DNA of 64,000 bases from Acinetobacter sp. SFB (lineage in GTDB: Bacteria; Pseudomonadota; Gammaproteobacteria; Pseudomonadales; Moraxellaceae): contig NZ_LSZH01000001.1 of NCBI RefSeq assembly GCF_001647545.1, forward strand, positions 395,815 to 459,814. The letters run 5' to 3'. The notes under the pieces were generated by a model. The model had not been told where the DNA came from. It ran no database searches and worked only from the letters and a program-made list of their open reading frames with translations. Shown here piece after piece: positions 49,255-57,777 of the stretch. Both the position numbers and the translations under genes were made by a program. Positions within the stretch are counted from its first letter, which is position 1. Each line of letters opens with the position of its first letter.

Positions 49255-49644
49255 TTAATTACTGTAAGTCGTCATTTCTTGGCAAATTTCTTTGTTTTTC
49301 GCATCACCGGCTTTTTTTGCATCACTACGTGCTTCAGTTAAAATTGATTTAAATTTTTTCTCTTTGCTCAGCTTAGATAAGGCTGAAACCGCATCTTTTT
49401 CTTGAGGTAAATATTCTTGGGCAAGTTTGGAATATCCTTTTTCAAACTGAGCATCGTTTTTCACCAGACTTGGGCAGACTTCTGACAATACATAAATTGC
49501 AGCAAGTTCTTGTTGGGTGATTTTTTGAGTAGGAGTAACTTCAATATTTTCTTCTTGTTGTGTTGCGGCGTGAGTCACTGAAAATGTCATTGCAGCGGTG
49601 GTCAATAGACCTAAAGATAACGATTTGAACATAGATGATTTCAT
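49255..49644 (-). CDS. Small secreted protein, MCR_0457-like, copy 1
   Basis: A 129-residue protein with a signal peptide (MKSSMFKSLSLGLLTTAAMT, cleaved near THA-A). The mature part has ITQQELAAIYVLSEVCPSLV and ILTEARSDAKK....KEICQEM, with two cysteines that could form a disulfide. The shape matches a Moraxellaceae family of periplasmic proteins of unknown function (MCR_0457). A paralogue lies 243 bases upstream in the same direction. No function is proposed. Confidence 0.7.
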   Translation of the reverse strand: MKSSMFKSLSLGLLTTAAMTFSVTHAATQQEENIEVTPTQKITQQELAAIYVLSEVCPSLVKNDAQFEKGYSKLAQEYLPQEKDAVSALSKLSKEKKFKSILTEARSDAKKAGDAKNKEICQEMTTYSN

Positions 49645-49799
49645 TTAAGCAGACCTAAATTATTTAAAAATATAATAATATAAATAAGCTTAACGATATT
49701 TTTGGTAATTGTAAGTACACAAATGTATTGAAGCTGTTGAAAGTTGAAGAAACAATGAATCGACTTTGAGAGTTAAATCTGACTTGTATTTATTTTATG

Positions 49800-49838
49800 A
49801 AAATGGGCATGAAGGTCAATAATCTTCATGCCCATTTT
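49800..49838 (-). terminator. Terminator between the two paralogues
   Basis: Bases 49800-49814 and 49824-49838 are perfect inverted complements (AAAATGGGCATGAAG and partner) with a 9-base loop, so the upstream paralogue has its own transcript end. Confidence 0.82.
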
Positions 49839-49887
49839 ATAGAACACTCAATCGGCTGAATATTCTCTAGCTTTGGTCTGTTTTGAA

Positions 49888-50262
49888 TTATGCTTCGTAA
49901 TTGACTACGTCATCACAAACAGATTTTTGTTCATCTTTGCTGGTTTCTTTGGCCGCCTGACGTGCTTCATTTAAAACAGCCTTATATTCTGTATCTGCCT
50001 GAAGTTTATCGTAAGTCATAGATTTATCTGAATAATCTTGTAGATAAGACTGAATAAGCTGATGGATATTATGATCAAATTTTGCGTTTTTACCCACAAT
50101 TGCAGGACATACTTCAGCCATGACTTGAGTTGAAGCCAGGTCTTCTTTGATAATGGTATTTGCTTCCGCTTGAGTTAAGCCGTCATTGGCTAGAACAGCT
50201 TGTGATAATAATGCAGCAAAACCTAAACCCAAGAAGCCACGCAATGAGATCATTTTAATCAT
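49888..50262 (-). CDS. Small secreted protein, MCR_0457-like, copy 2
   Basis: A 124-residue protein with a signal peptide ending near VLA-N. The mature part shares the layout of its neighbour: LTQAEANTIIKEDLASTQVMAEVCPAIV, then a helical middle, then VLNEARQAAKE....KSVCDDV. The two cysteines are at equivalent places. The pair evidently arose by duplication and has diverged a good deal. It is divergent from surE, with 112 bases between the starts. Confidence 0.7.
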   Translation of the reverse strand: MIKMISLRGFLGLGFAALLSQAVLANDGLTQAEANTIIKEDLASTQVMAEVCPAIVGKNAKFDHNIHQLIQSYLQDYSDKSMTYDKLQADTEYKAVLNEARQAAKETSKDEQKSVCDDVVNYEA

Positions 50263-50374
50263 TTGTTAGTCACATATTTTGAATGGATGTCGAGCGTTAA
50301 ATATATATAATTCTTTGTATTATTCAATCAAATGTTCTGACCAGTCATTTTTCAAACCCTTTCGAGATTTTTAA

Positions 50375-51145
50375 GTGAATATATTAATTGCCAATGATGA
50401 TGGTGTTTTTGCTCCCGGTATCCAAGCGCTTGCACATGCTTTAGCCCCTTTGGGGCGTGTAGTGATTGTTGCACCAGAAAGCGAGCGCAGTGGTTATTCC
50501 AGTGCTTTGACGCTAGATCGACCATTACGTCCCATCCAGATTTCCCCCGATGTTTGGGCCGTCAATGGCACACCGGCAGATTGCGTTTATCTGTCTATGA
50601 ATGGGCTATTTGATTTTGAATTTGATCTGGTGGTCAGTGGTATTAATAGTGGCGCGAATTTAGGTGATGATGTGCTTTATTCGGGAACAGTCGGTGCAGC
50701 ATTTGAAGGTCGTTTAATGAAACAGCCTGCAATTGCCGTGTCTATGGCAGGACAAAATGTCCGTTCTTACGAAAATCCACAAGATTATGCTGTGGCTGCG
50801 CAATGGGTGCATGATTTTATCGCTTCAGGTTTGCCGGTTTTACCTCCACGTCACATTTTTAACGTGAATATTCCTGATGTGCCTGAATTAAAAGGTTCAA
50901 AAATTACTTACCAGGGCCGACGTCGTCAATCAAAACCCATTACCAGTCATGTAGACCCACGCGGTCGTCAAGTCTATTGGATTGGGCTTTCAGGCGAAGC
51001 TGTGGCAGACCCGAAAAAAGGTTTAACTGAAATAGAGTCGGACTTTTTTGCAGTGGCGAATGGCTATGTCAGTATCACACCTATTCAAATGGATGCGACC
51101 AATTACGAGATTTTGAACACATTGCATGCACAGTTTTCTAATTAG
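50375..51145 (+). CDS. surE: 5'/3'-nucleotidase SurE
   Basis: SurE is a metal-dependent survival phosphatase that dephosphorylates nucleoside monophosphates. The 256-residue protein begins [10 protein letters not shown] with the metal-binding NDDG, then [30 protein letters not shown] and [24 protein letters not shown]. Translation begins with GTG. nlpD follows 117 bases later; in many proteobacteria surE and nlpD are neighbours, but pcm and rpoS are absent, as in Acinetobacter. Confidence 0.93.
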   Translation: MNILIANDDGVFAPGIQALAHALAPLGRVVIVAPESERSGYSSALTLDRPLRPIQISPDVWAVNGTPADCVYLSMNGLFDFEFDLVVSGINSGANLGDDVLYSGTVGAAFEGRLMKQPAIAVSMAGQNVRSYENPQDYAVAAQWVHDFIASGLPVLPPRHIFNVNIPDVPELKGSKITYQGRRRQSKPITSHVDPRGRQVYWIGLSGEAVADPKKGLTEIESDFFAVANGYVSITPIQMDATNYEILNTLHAQFSN

Positions 51146-51261
51146 GCTGCAGTAGTGTTATAACTTTGTGAAAATGTAGTGTTGAAATAATTTTTTATAT
51201 ACTTTTTTGCTAATCTTAGCGCAATTCAATAAATACTATTTATATGTAGAGAGGAAGAGTA

Positions 51262-52077
51262 ATGCTCTTGGTGTCATCGTATCGCTTATTTGCTACGCCT
51301 TCAGCCTTGCTGAAAACCATTGTGTTGTCTACAGCTGTTATTTCCACTGTTATTTTGAGTGGTTGTGCTTCAAAACCACAAATTCATAATTCAACACGTT
51401 ATGCAACTGCACCAGACTACTATACGGTTCGGTCTGGAGATACTTTAAGTGGGATTGCTGCACGTTATGGTTTAGCCTATACCAGTGTCGCGGATATGAA
51501 TGACATCACGCCGCCGTATCGCATATATGTGGGGCAGTCATTACGTTTAAAAGATTCAGGTTCACGCCGTACCACGACGACTCAAGCCGTAACACAAGCT
51601 GCGCCGATTCAACGTCAAACCGTACAACTCCCAACAAATCCAGTTAAAACCAGCGCACCTGTTGTCACCAATGTTCCGACTGTGCCTGTGGCATCTTCTA
51701 AAGCATCTGCATTACGCTGGGTTAAACCAAGCAATGGTGCAGTTCTGCAAAATTTTAATTTAGCCAATAATATTAAAGGGATCCGCTATACCGGAAATGT
51801 AGGTGATGCAATTTATGCGGCCGCAGATGGGCAAGTGGTATATGCAGCAGACGGTTTAAAAGAATATGGTAATCTGATTCTGATCAAGCATATTAATGGT
51901 TACATTTCAGCGTATGCACATAACAGTAAAATGAACGTGAAAAGTGGAGAAAATGTGACGGCTGGGCAGAAGATTGCAGAGATGGGTTCATCAGGTACAA
52001 CCCGCACCATGCTTGAGTTCCAGGTTCGTCTAGACGGTAAGCCTATTGATCCGATCCAGGTATTACCTATTAATTAA
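51262..52077 (+). CDS. nlpD: NlpD-like lipoprotein, LysM plus degenerate LytM domain
   Basis: The lipobox LSGC (Cys35) marks a lipoprotein; the signal part is long and hydrophobic. A LysM domain (YYTVRSGDTLSGIAARYGLAYTSVADMND) binds peptidoglycan. A Pro/Thr/Gln-rich linker follows and then a LytM/M23 domain. The usual M23 zinc ligands are missing (GIRYTGNVGD and LEFQVR stand where HxxxD and HxH lie in active enzymes). It should therefore not cut the wall itself but activate an amidase such as AmiC during cell separation. Confidence 0.88.
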   Translation: MLLVSSYRLFATPSALLKTIVLSTAVISTVILSGCASKPQIHNSTRYATAPDYYTVRSGDTLSGIAARYGLAYTSVADMNDITPPYRIYVGQSLRLKDSGSRRTTTTQAVTQAAPIQRQTVQLPTNPVKTSAPVVTNVPTVPVASSKASALRWVKPSNGAVLQNFNLANNIKGIRYTGNVGDAIYAAADGQVVYAADGLKEYGNLILIKHINGYISAYAHNSKMNVKSGENVTAGQKIAEMGSSGTTRTMLEFQVRLDGKPIDPIQVLPIN

Positions 52078-52169
52078 ATAAGTTAATGCATTACTTAAAT
52101 TTCACCGTATAATACAATGAGTTGCTTTTATCGAGAGATAAAGCATCTCATAAGTTCAGAGGGAAATTT

Positions 52170-53099
52170 ATGTTAGATCAACTTCGGGCAATGGGTGTTT
52201 TTGCTTGTGTTGTCGAAAAAAACTCGTTCAGTGGTGCCGCTCGCAATTTAGGCATCACCACCAGTGCTGTAAGTCAGCAAATTCGTTCTTTAGAACATGA
52301 GATGGAAGTTACACTTTTACATCGTTCTACCAGGAAGTTGAGTTTAACTGAAGCAGGGCAAGCTTTTTTCCACAGCTGTCAAGAGATGCTCGCTGCTGCA
52401 GAGCGCGGAAAGGTACGGATTAATGAACTGCGTGATGACATTGTTGGCGAGTTACGTATTGCAACTACACCAGAGTTAGCTGCAAATCATGTCATTCCAG
52501 CATTATCACATTGGATGTCTGCTCATAGAGGGTTGGCCGTTCATGTAGAAGCTGACAATCAATATATTGACCTGATTGAAGGTCGGATTGATATTGCGTT
52601 GCGCATAAGTTCAAAAATTGAAGATAATAATTTGCATGTCGTGCCGCTTGCTCGAGTTGAGCAGGTTCTGGTGGCTTCACCGAGTTATTTGAATCAGTCG
52701 ATACCCATTTCACGTCCTGAGGATTTAAAGCATCATGATTTAATTCCGATGAATGTGATCAAGAATTATCAATATTTGTCATTCCAACATGTCGTGACAA
52801 GTGAAGAAATCAGTTTAGAAATGCGTTCGAGATTGACCTCAAATAATGTTTTGGTTGCCAAAGCATTATGTCAGCAAGGGCATGGGATCGCTCGAATTTT
52901 ATATCTAGATGCACAAAAAGATTTAATCAATGGTGCTTTGGTTGAGGTTTTACCAGAGTGGAAATTACCTAGTTTCACCTTATATGCCATTATTTCAAAA
53001 CATGAACAGCAGCCGATGAAAATTCATCGTTGTTTAGAAGCATTAAAACAATATTTCTGCCAATTACCCGGTGGCAGAAATTATCAAGAAGCTTCATAA
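52170..53099 (+). CDS. LysR-family transcriptional regulator
   Basis: A 309-residue LTTR with an N-terminal winged helix-turn-helix (LGITTSAVSQQIRSLEHEM, followed by LLHRSTRKLSLTEAG) and a periplasmic-binding-protein-like effector domain (GELRIATTPELAANHVIP, IEGRIDIALRISS). The frame is open to 52122, but the ATG at 52170 has GAGGGA upstream and starts the standard MLDQLRAMGVF. It is convergent with argD; its target is not clear from position. Confidence 0.88.
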   Translation: MLDQLRAMGVFACVVEKNSFSGAARNLGITTSAVSQQIRSLEHEMEVTLLHRSTRKLSLTEAGQAFFHSCQEMLAAAERGKVRINELRDDIVGELRIATTPELAANHVIPALSHWMSAHRGLAVHVEADNQYIDLIEGRIDIALRISSKIEDNNLHVVPLARVEQVLVASPSYLNQSIPISRPEDLKHHDLIPMNVIKNYQYLSFQHVVTSEEISLEMRSRLTSNNVLVAKALCQQGHGIARILYLDAQKDLINGALVEVLPEWKLPSFTLYAIISKHEQQPMKIHRCLEALKQYFCQLPGGRNYQEAS

Positions 53100-53114
53100 A
53101 AGCTAAGCAGTATG

Positions 53115-53140
53115 AAAAAAAGCCGCTATCAGCGGCTTTT
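53115..53140. terminator. Shared terminator of the LysR gene and argD
   Basis: AAAAGCCGCT and AGCGGCTTTT pair around ATC between two convergent genes. Confidence 0.88.
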
Positions 53141-53162
53141 CATTTTTTGAAGGAAGAAAGAA

Positions 53163-54374
53163 TTAAGCTAAAAATGCTTTAATCAATTTTACCAGGCGAG
53201 CAATCAGTTGATCGGCTTGTTCTTGAGTGATATTAAGTGTTGGCAATAAACGAACCACGGAACCTGCAGTTACGTTAATAATCAAATGATATTCATCACG
53301 TGCGATATTCACCAGTTCACCACAGTCTTTCGGTAATTCAATCCCAATCATTAGACCGAAACCACGTACAATGACATTTTGATCAGCCAGTTTGTTGCGC
53401 AGCTGATCAACAATATAGGCACCTTTTTCGGCAGCATTTTCAACCAGATTTTCTTTCTGCATAATATCGAGAACTGTATATACCACACGCGAACCGAGCG
53501 CTGTACCACTATAGGTTGAACCATGGTTGCCCGCAGTCAATACACCCACACCACGACCTTGAGTCATCACCGCACCAATCGGGAAGCCGTTCCCTAAGCC
53601 TTTTGCCGTAGTTAAAACGTCTGGAATGATGTTGGTATGCTGGTAAGCAAAGTATTTACCGGTACGACCATTACCTGTTTGAACTTCATCAAGCATCATC
53701 AACCAGTTATGCTGATTACAGATTTGACGAATTTCTTCAAGGTAGCTAAAACCTTGAGGTGCAGTATTTACACCGCCTTCACCTTGAATCGGTTCAACAA
53801 AAACAGCCACGATGTCTGGGTGGTTAATTGCTGCTTCTTGAATGGCTTCAATGTCACCAAAAGGTACACGGATAAAACCTTCAACCAGAGGTCCAAAACC
53901 TTCCTGAACTTTTTTGTTGCCGGTTGCAGCAAGGGTCGCCATGGTACGACCATGGAAAGAACGGTCTGCAACAATAATTTTTGGATTGGCAATGCCTTGC
54001 ATTGATCCAAACTTACGGGCAATTTTAATGGCACCTTCATTGGATTCTGCACCGCTGTTCGAGAAGAAAATTTCTTCCATGCCTGAAACTTCAGCAAGTT
54101 TTTGCGCTGCAGCCGTTTGCCAAGGTACTTCAAATAAATTGCTGGTGTGAATAAGTGTTGCGGCTTGCTCGGCAATGGCTTCGGCAATAACAGGATGAGC
54201 ATGACCTAGACCACATACTGCAATTCCTGTAAGTGCATCAAAATATTCAGTGCCATCTTCTGTATAAAGATAAGAACCTCGACCGCGAACAAAGCTGATC
54301 GGCTGACGGCCAAAGACTGGCATCAAGTGTGAAGGTTGATCAGATTGCACTGGGGCAAGGGTAATGTTATTCAT
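53163..54374 (-). CDS. argD: Acetylornithine aminotransferase
   Basis: A 403-residue class-III PLP aminotransferase of arginine synthesis, which may also serve lysine synthesis. Motifs: MPVFGRQPISFVRGRGSYLYTEDG, FFSNSGAESNEGAIKIARK, SFHGRTMATLAATGNKK, LDEVQTGNGRTGKYFAYQH, the PLP lysine in TTAKGLGNGFPIGA, and HGSTYSGTALGSR. It stands alone. astC-type catabolic enzymes are closely related, but no ast genes are nearby. Confidence 0.88.
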   Translation of the reverse strand: MNNITLAPVQSDQPSHLMPVFGRQPISFVRGRGSYLYTEDGTEYFDALTGIAVCGLGHAHPVIAEAIAEQAATLIHTSNLFEVPWQTAAAQKLAEVSGMEEIFFSNSGAESNEGAIKIARKFGSMQGIANPKIIVADRSFHGRTMATLAATGNKKVQEGFGPLVEGFIRVPFGDIEAIQEAAINHPDIVAVFVEPIQGEGGVNTAPQGFSYLEEIRQICNQHNWLMMLDEVQTGNGRTGKYFAYQHTNIIPDVLTTAKGLGNGFPIGAVMTQGRGVGVLTAGNHGSTYSGTALGSRVVYTVLDIMQKENLVENAAEKGAYIVDQLRNKLADQNVIVRGFGLMIGIELPKDCGELVNIARDEYHLIINVTAGSVVRLLPTLNITQEQADQLIARLVKLIKAFLA

Positions 54375-54536
54375 GACTTACTCTTATCTGTTAGGTGGGA
54401 AAATAAAGCTTTATCTAAGCAAAAACTGCTACAGAATAACAGCCCAAATGGAAATAAAAATGGAAATATTGCTTTAGTCATACTGTTTTGTTAAGTTTTG
54501 GGTATAATGCGAGGCAGATGAGTTGAGGATTTATCA

Positions 54537-54878
54537 ATGACTGAACAAGCACGCGACACTGAAGCGTTAATTCGCGACCAAATTGCTAAACATGCAGTAC
54601 TTCTTTATATGAAGGGTACGCCGCAATTCCCACAATGTGGTTTCTCTGCACGTGCGGTAGAAGCACTCAGTCAAATTGGTCGTCCATTTGCTTATGTAAA
54701 CATTTTGGAAAACCAGGATATTCGCGCGACTTTGCCACAAATTGCAAATTGGCCGACCTTTCCACAATTGTGGATTAATGGCGAATTAATTGGTGGTAGC
54801 GATATCATGCTAGAGATGTTCCAAAAAGGTGAGTTAAAAACCTTGGTAGAACAATACAGCCCAGCATCTGAAGCTTAA
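54537..54878 (+). CDS. grxD: Monothiol glutaredoxin, Grx4 type
   Basis: A 113-residue monothiol glutaredoxin that holds or passes [2Fe-2S] clusters with glutathione. The active site is PQCGFSARA (CGFS), after the typical VLLYMKGTPQFP; WPTFPQLWINGELIGGSDIMLEM follows. GAGG lies just upstream of the ATG. Length and motifs are standard. A 19-bp perfect hairpin follows. Confidence 0.95.
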   Translation: MTEQARDTEALIRDQIAKHAVLLYMKGTPQFPQCGFSARAVEALSQIGRPFAYVNILENQDIRATLPQIANWPTFPQLWINGELIGGSDIMLEMFQKGELKTLVEQYSPASEA

Positions 54879-54888
54879 TTCAGTTGTG

Positions 54889-54930
54889 AAGCCATTAAAA
54901 AAGCGCCTTGTGGCGCTTTTTTAATGGCTT
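54889..54930. terminator. Bidirectional terminator, 19-bp perfect stem
   Basis: Bases 54889-54907 and 54912-54930 are perfect complements around TTGT, with GCGCC at the tip and A/T-rich base. It serves grxD and probably the convergent Lon-like gene. Confidence 0.92.
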
Positions 54931-54959
54931 GGTTTAACATCGCTTTATAAAGAAGCAGA

Positions 54960-57572
54960 TTACTCTGCTTCTGACTTGTCCTTGTTGGCCTTTTTAGATT
55001 CAAGGACATCAGACGGAACAGGTTGTTTTTCGGCTTCTTCTTTTTTCTTTTTCTTGGCTTTTTTCTTTTTCTTTTTTTTCTTCGAGTCATCTTCAAACTC
55101 TGCACCATCTTCAATGGCTTGCCAATACTCAAGTTGATCCATTACCGCAGCATAAATTGAATTTTTGCTATAGCGACCTTTTTTGTTTAGAGTGCCGACC
55201 GGGCGAGCCATCAGAATTTCCAAAGCCTGATCGATGGTTTGAATGGCATGAATATGGAATTGACCTTTTTCAACCGCTTCAATGACATCGTGTCTCAACA
55301 TCAAATGTTGCATGTTTTGGCGTGGAATAATTACGCCTTGTTTGCCAGTTAAGCCTTGTAATTTACAAGCATCAAAGAAACCTTCAATTTTGGCATTCAC
55401 GCCGCCAATCGGTTGAACTTGACCGAGTTGATTCATTGAGCCAGTAATTGCCCATGACTGGTCAATCGGCAATTGGCTAATCGCAGACAATAGTGCAGAT
55501 AGTTCAGCTACGGTTGCACTGTCCCCATCCACCTGACCATAGCTTTGCTCAAAAGCGAGGGCAGCAGAGAAGTGCAAAATCTGTTCACGGCCAAAATGCG
55601 CTTTGAGGAAACTCGACATCAGTAACACGCCTTTGGCATGTAGGGAGCCACCCAGTTCAACACTGCGTTCGATATCCAGAATATCACCACCGCCTTGATA
55701 AACCGAAGCGGTTAAACGCGAAGGCAAACCGAATTCAACATCTGCATATTGAATTACAGACAGGGCATTAATCTGTCCTAAACGGTGTCCTTTGGTTTCA
55801 ATCAACTGTGTGCCACGTGATAAATCTTCCCAATACAATTCACGTAAATAACCGAGACGGTACTTACGATGATCGAGTGCGGTATTGATATGTTTATCAC
55901 TAACGATTTTATCACCCGATTTTTCCGCATGATGATGGGCTTCTCGAATCAAATCACCTAAAGTTAAAGCATGTAATGACAATGAACTCTGGTCTTCTGC
56001 CTGCCGACTTGAATCAGTCAGTAATGCCGCTAAGGCAGAGCGCTCAAAAGGTAATAATTTATCTGCTTGCACATAATCGGCAATCAGCTGCATATACGCT
56101 TGCTCATTAGTGTCATTACGTTGTAATGTATCGGTAAAGTCAGCACGGATTTTAAATACACTGCCGAGTTCCGGTTCAACTTCTAAAATTTGATAATAAA
56201 CTTCAGGTTCTGCCAGTAAAATGACTTTCAGATTCAAGGGGATAGATTGAGGTTCAATCGAAATACTGCCGGTTAAAGTCAGCATATGTTCCAGTGAAGA
56301 TAGTTTTATCTGCCCTGATTTTAAGGCACGTTTTAAACCTTGCCATGCATAAGGTTGTTCGAGCAGTTGCTCCGCTTCGAGCATTAAAAAGCCACCATTG
56401 GCTTTGTGCAATGTACCGGGGCGAATCAGGGTGAAGTCTGTGGTAATGGTGCCATTTTGGGTAAGCTGTTCGACATGACCCAGTAAATTGTAATGCGTTG
56501 GGAAGTCTTCAAAAATCACCGGTGCGCCAGAATTTGGCTTATAGGACACAATGATATTGACCTGATAACGTGCAGGCACTCGGCTAAATAGGCCTGGGGT
56601 AAAGTCATCTTCTTCTTGCTCAAGCACAATTTCGACATTGTTAATAATGTCTTCAGCATAGTATTTGAGATAGTCTTTTAAGCCTGCAACCTCACCAAAC
56701 TTATTTAAAATTTGCTCAATACGTGGCATCACCACCTGTTTTGCGATATCACGATTTAAGCTTTGCACTTTGTCGCGTGCATCATCTTCTAAATCGCCTA
56801 AATGTAGGCCTAAGCGTTCCAGTTTTTTATCCATGTAACGCATATTGGTTGAAATTTCAGCGCGCTCTTTACTGTTGAGCGCATTAATGTCTTCTGCTGT
56901 CATTTCTTCCGCAGAATCATCAATGAAATGTACCGGAACAAAGCAATGTTCTTCATTACGGGTAATCAGTTTTAGATCAAGTTCTTCACCTTCTTTGGTG
57001 AGATCAATTAATGCCTGGCGTTGCTCATCCCCAATTTGCTGGCGAATTAGTTCAATACGATTGTGATAAATTTCGGCGGTAAAACGTCGTTCTAACTGCT
57101 TTAAGATGGTTTGCCAAGTTTGATGCAACAGTGTTTGAAATTTCGCTGCTTGACCAGATGGAAGTTCGAGCGCAATCGGTTGGCGTGGCAGTTTAAAATT
57201 ATTGACATAGACCCAGTCATTTGGTGTCGGCATGGTTTTGGCGTGTTGTTGTAATAAACGCTTGATCATGGTGCGTTTACCGAGGCCCGCTGTACCCACA
57301 GCAAAAATGTTATAGCCTGAATAAGGTAAAGCAATACCTGCTTCTACAGAGGCACGTGCGCGATCTTGCCCCAGAAAATTATTTAGCGGTTTAAGGCGAC
57401 GTGTTGATGCAGGAATTTTATCGTAATTAGGAATATGCGTCAGTTGTTCAGATTTCAGTTTGGTTTTTTCTAAAGTGCTTTGTATTTCTGGTTGTTCAAA
57501 TGCAGAAGTTAAAATGTTTTGGCTCGGTTGTTCAATGTTGCTGATAATATTGGCGGATAAAGAAGAGTTCAT
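54960..57572 (-). CDS. Lon-like ATP-dependent protease (LonB/YcbZ type)
   Basis: A 870-residue protease related to Lon. The ATPase part has Walker A in AVGTAGLGKRTM near residue 80 and a long helical insert before LHKANGGFLMLEAEQLL, the Walker B block. The C-terminal protease domain has the catalytic serine in QVDGDSATVAELSALL and the lysine in GGVNAKIEGFFDAC. The C terminus is an unusual poly-lysine run followed by acidic and mixed residues. GTG at 57593 also opens the frame, but the ATG at 57572 (MNSSLSAN) has GAG upstream and is preferred. Confidence 0.88.
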   Translation of the reverse strand: MNSSLSANIISNIEQPSQNILTSAFEQPEIQSTLEKTKLKSEQLTHIPNYDKIPASTRRLKPLNNFLGQDRARASVEAGIALPYSGYNIFAVGTAGLGKRTMIKRLLQQHAKTMPTPNDWVYVNNFKLPRQPIALELPSGQAAKFQTLLHQTWQTILKQLERRFTAEIYHNRIELIRQQIGDEQRQALIDLTKEGEELDLKLITRNEEHCFVPVHFIDDSAEEMTAEDINALNSKERAEISTNMRYMDKKLERLGLHLGDLEDDARDKVQSLNRDIAKQVVMPRIEQILNKFGEVAGLKDYLKYYAEDIINNVEIVLEQEEDDFTPGLFSRVPARYQVNIIVSYKPNSGAPVIFEDFPTHYNLLGHVEQLTQNGTITTDFTLIRPGTLHKANGGFLMLEAEQLLEQPYAWQGLKRALKSGQIKLSSLEHMLTLTGSISIEPQSIPLNLKVILLAEPEVYYQILEVEPELGSVFKIRADFTDTLQRNDTNEQAYMQLIADYVQADKLLPFERSALAALLTDSSRQAEDQSSLSLHALTLGDLIREAHHHAEKSGDKIVSDKHINTALDHRKYRLGYLRELYWEDLSRGTQLIETKGHRLGQINALSVIQYADVEFGLPSRLTASVYQGGGDILDIERSVELGGSLHAKGVLLMSSFLKAHFGREQILHFSAALAFEQSYGQVDGDSATVAELSALLSAISQLPIDQSWAITGSMNQLGQVQPIGGVNAKIEGFFDACKLQGLTGKQGVIIPRQNMQHLMLRHDVIEAVEKGQFHIHAIQTIDQALEILMARPVGTLNKKGRYSKNSIYAAVMDQLEYWQAIEDGAEFEDDSKKKKKKKKAKKKKKEEAEKQPVPSDVLESKKANKDKSEAE

Positions 57573-57777
57573 TTGCTCGAGTCTTTGGGTCACTGTGAAA
57601 ATCCAAAACGAAATATTGCGGTAGAGTGTTAAAGGTATACAGGTTTGCTTGAAAAATTCAAGCGGACATGATGCTTTAAACGATAAAATAAAATAATGAT
57701 TTCGTAAATATTGTTGAAACCTATCGCATTACGCGTTTGAATAGCGACATTGAGTTTTTGCAGAACATAATAAATTA

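Noticed and set aside
53637..54202. Several ORFs over argD on both strands
   Set aside because: All are shadows of argD, whose motifs are complete.
54875..55132. Minus-strand lysine/arginine-rich ORF at the end of the Lon-like gene
   Set aside because: It is an out-of-frame reading of the poly-lysine tail of the Lon-like protease.
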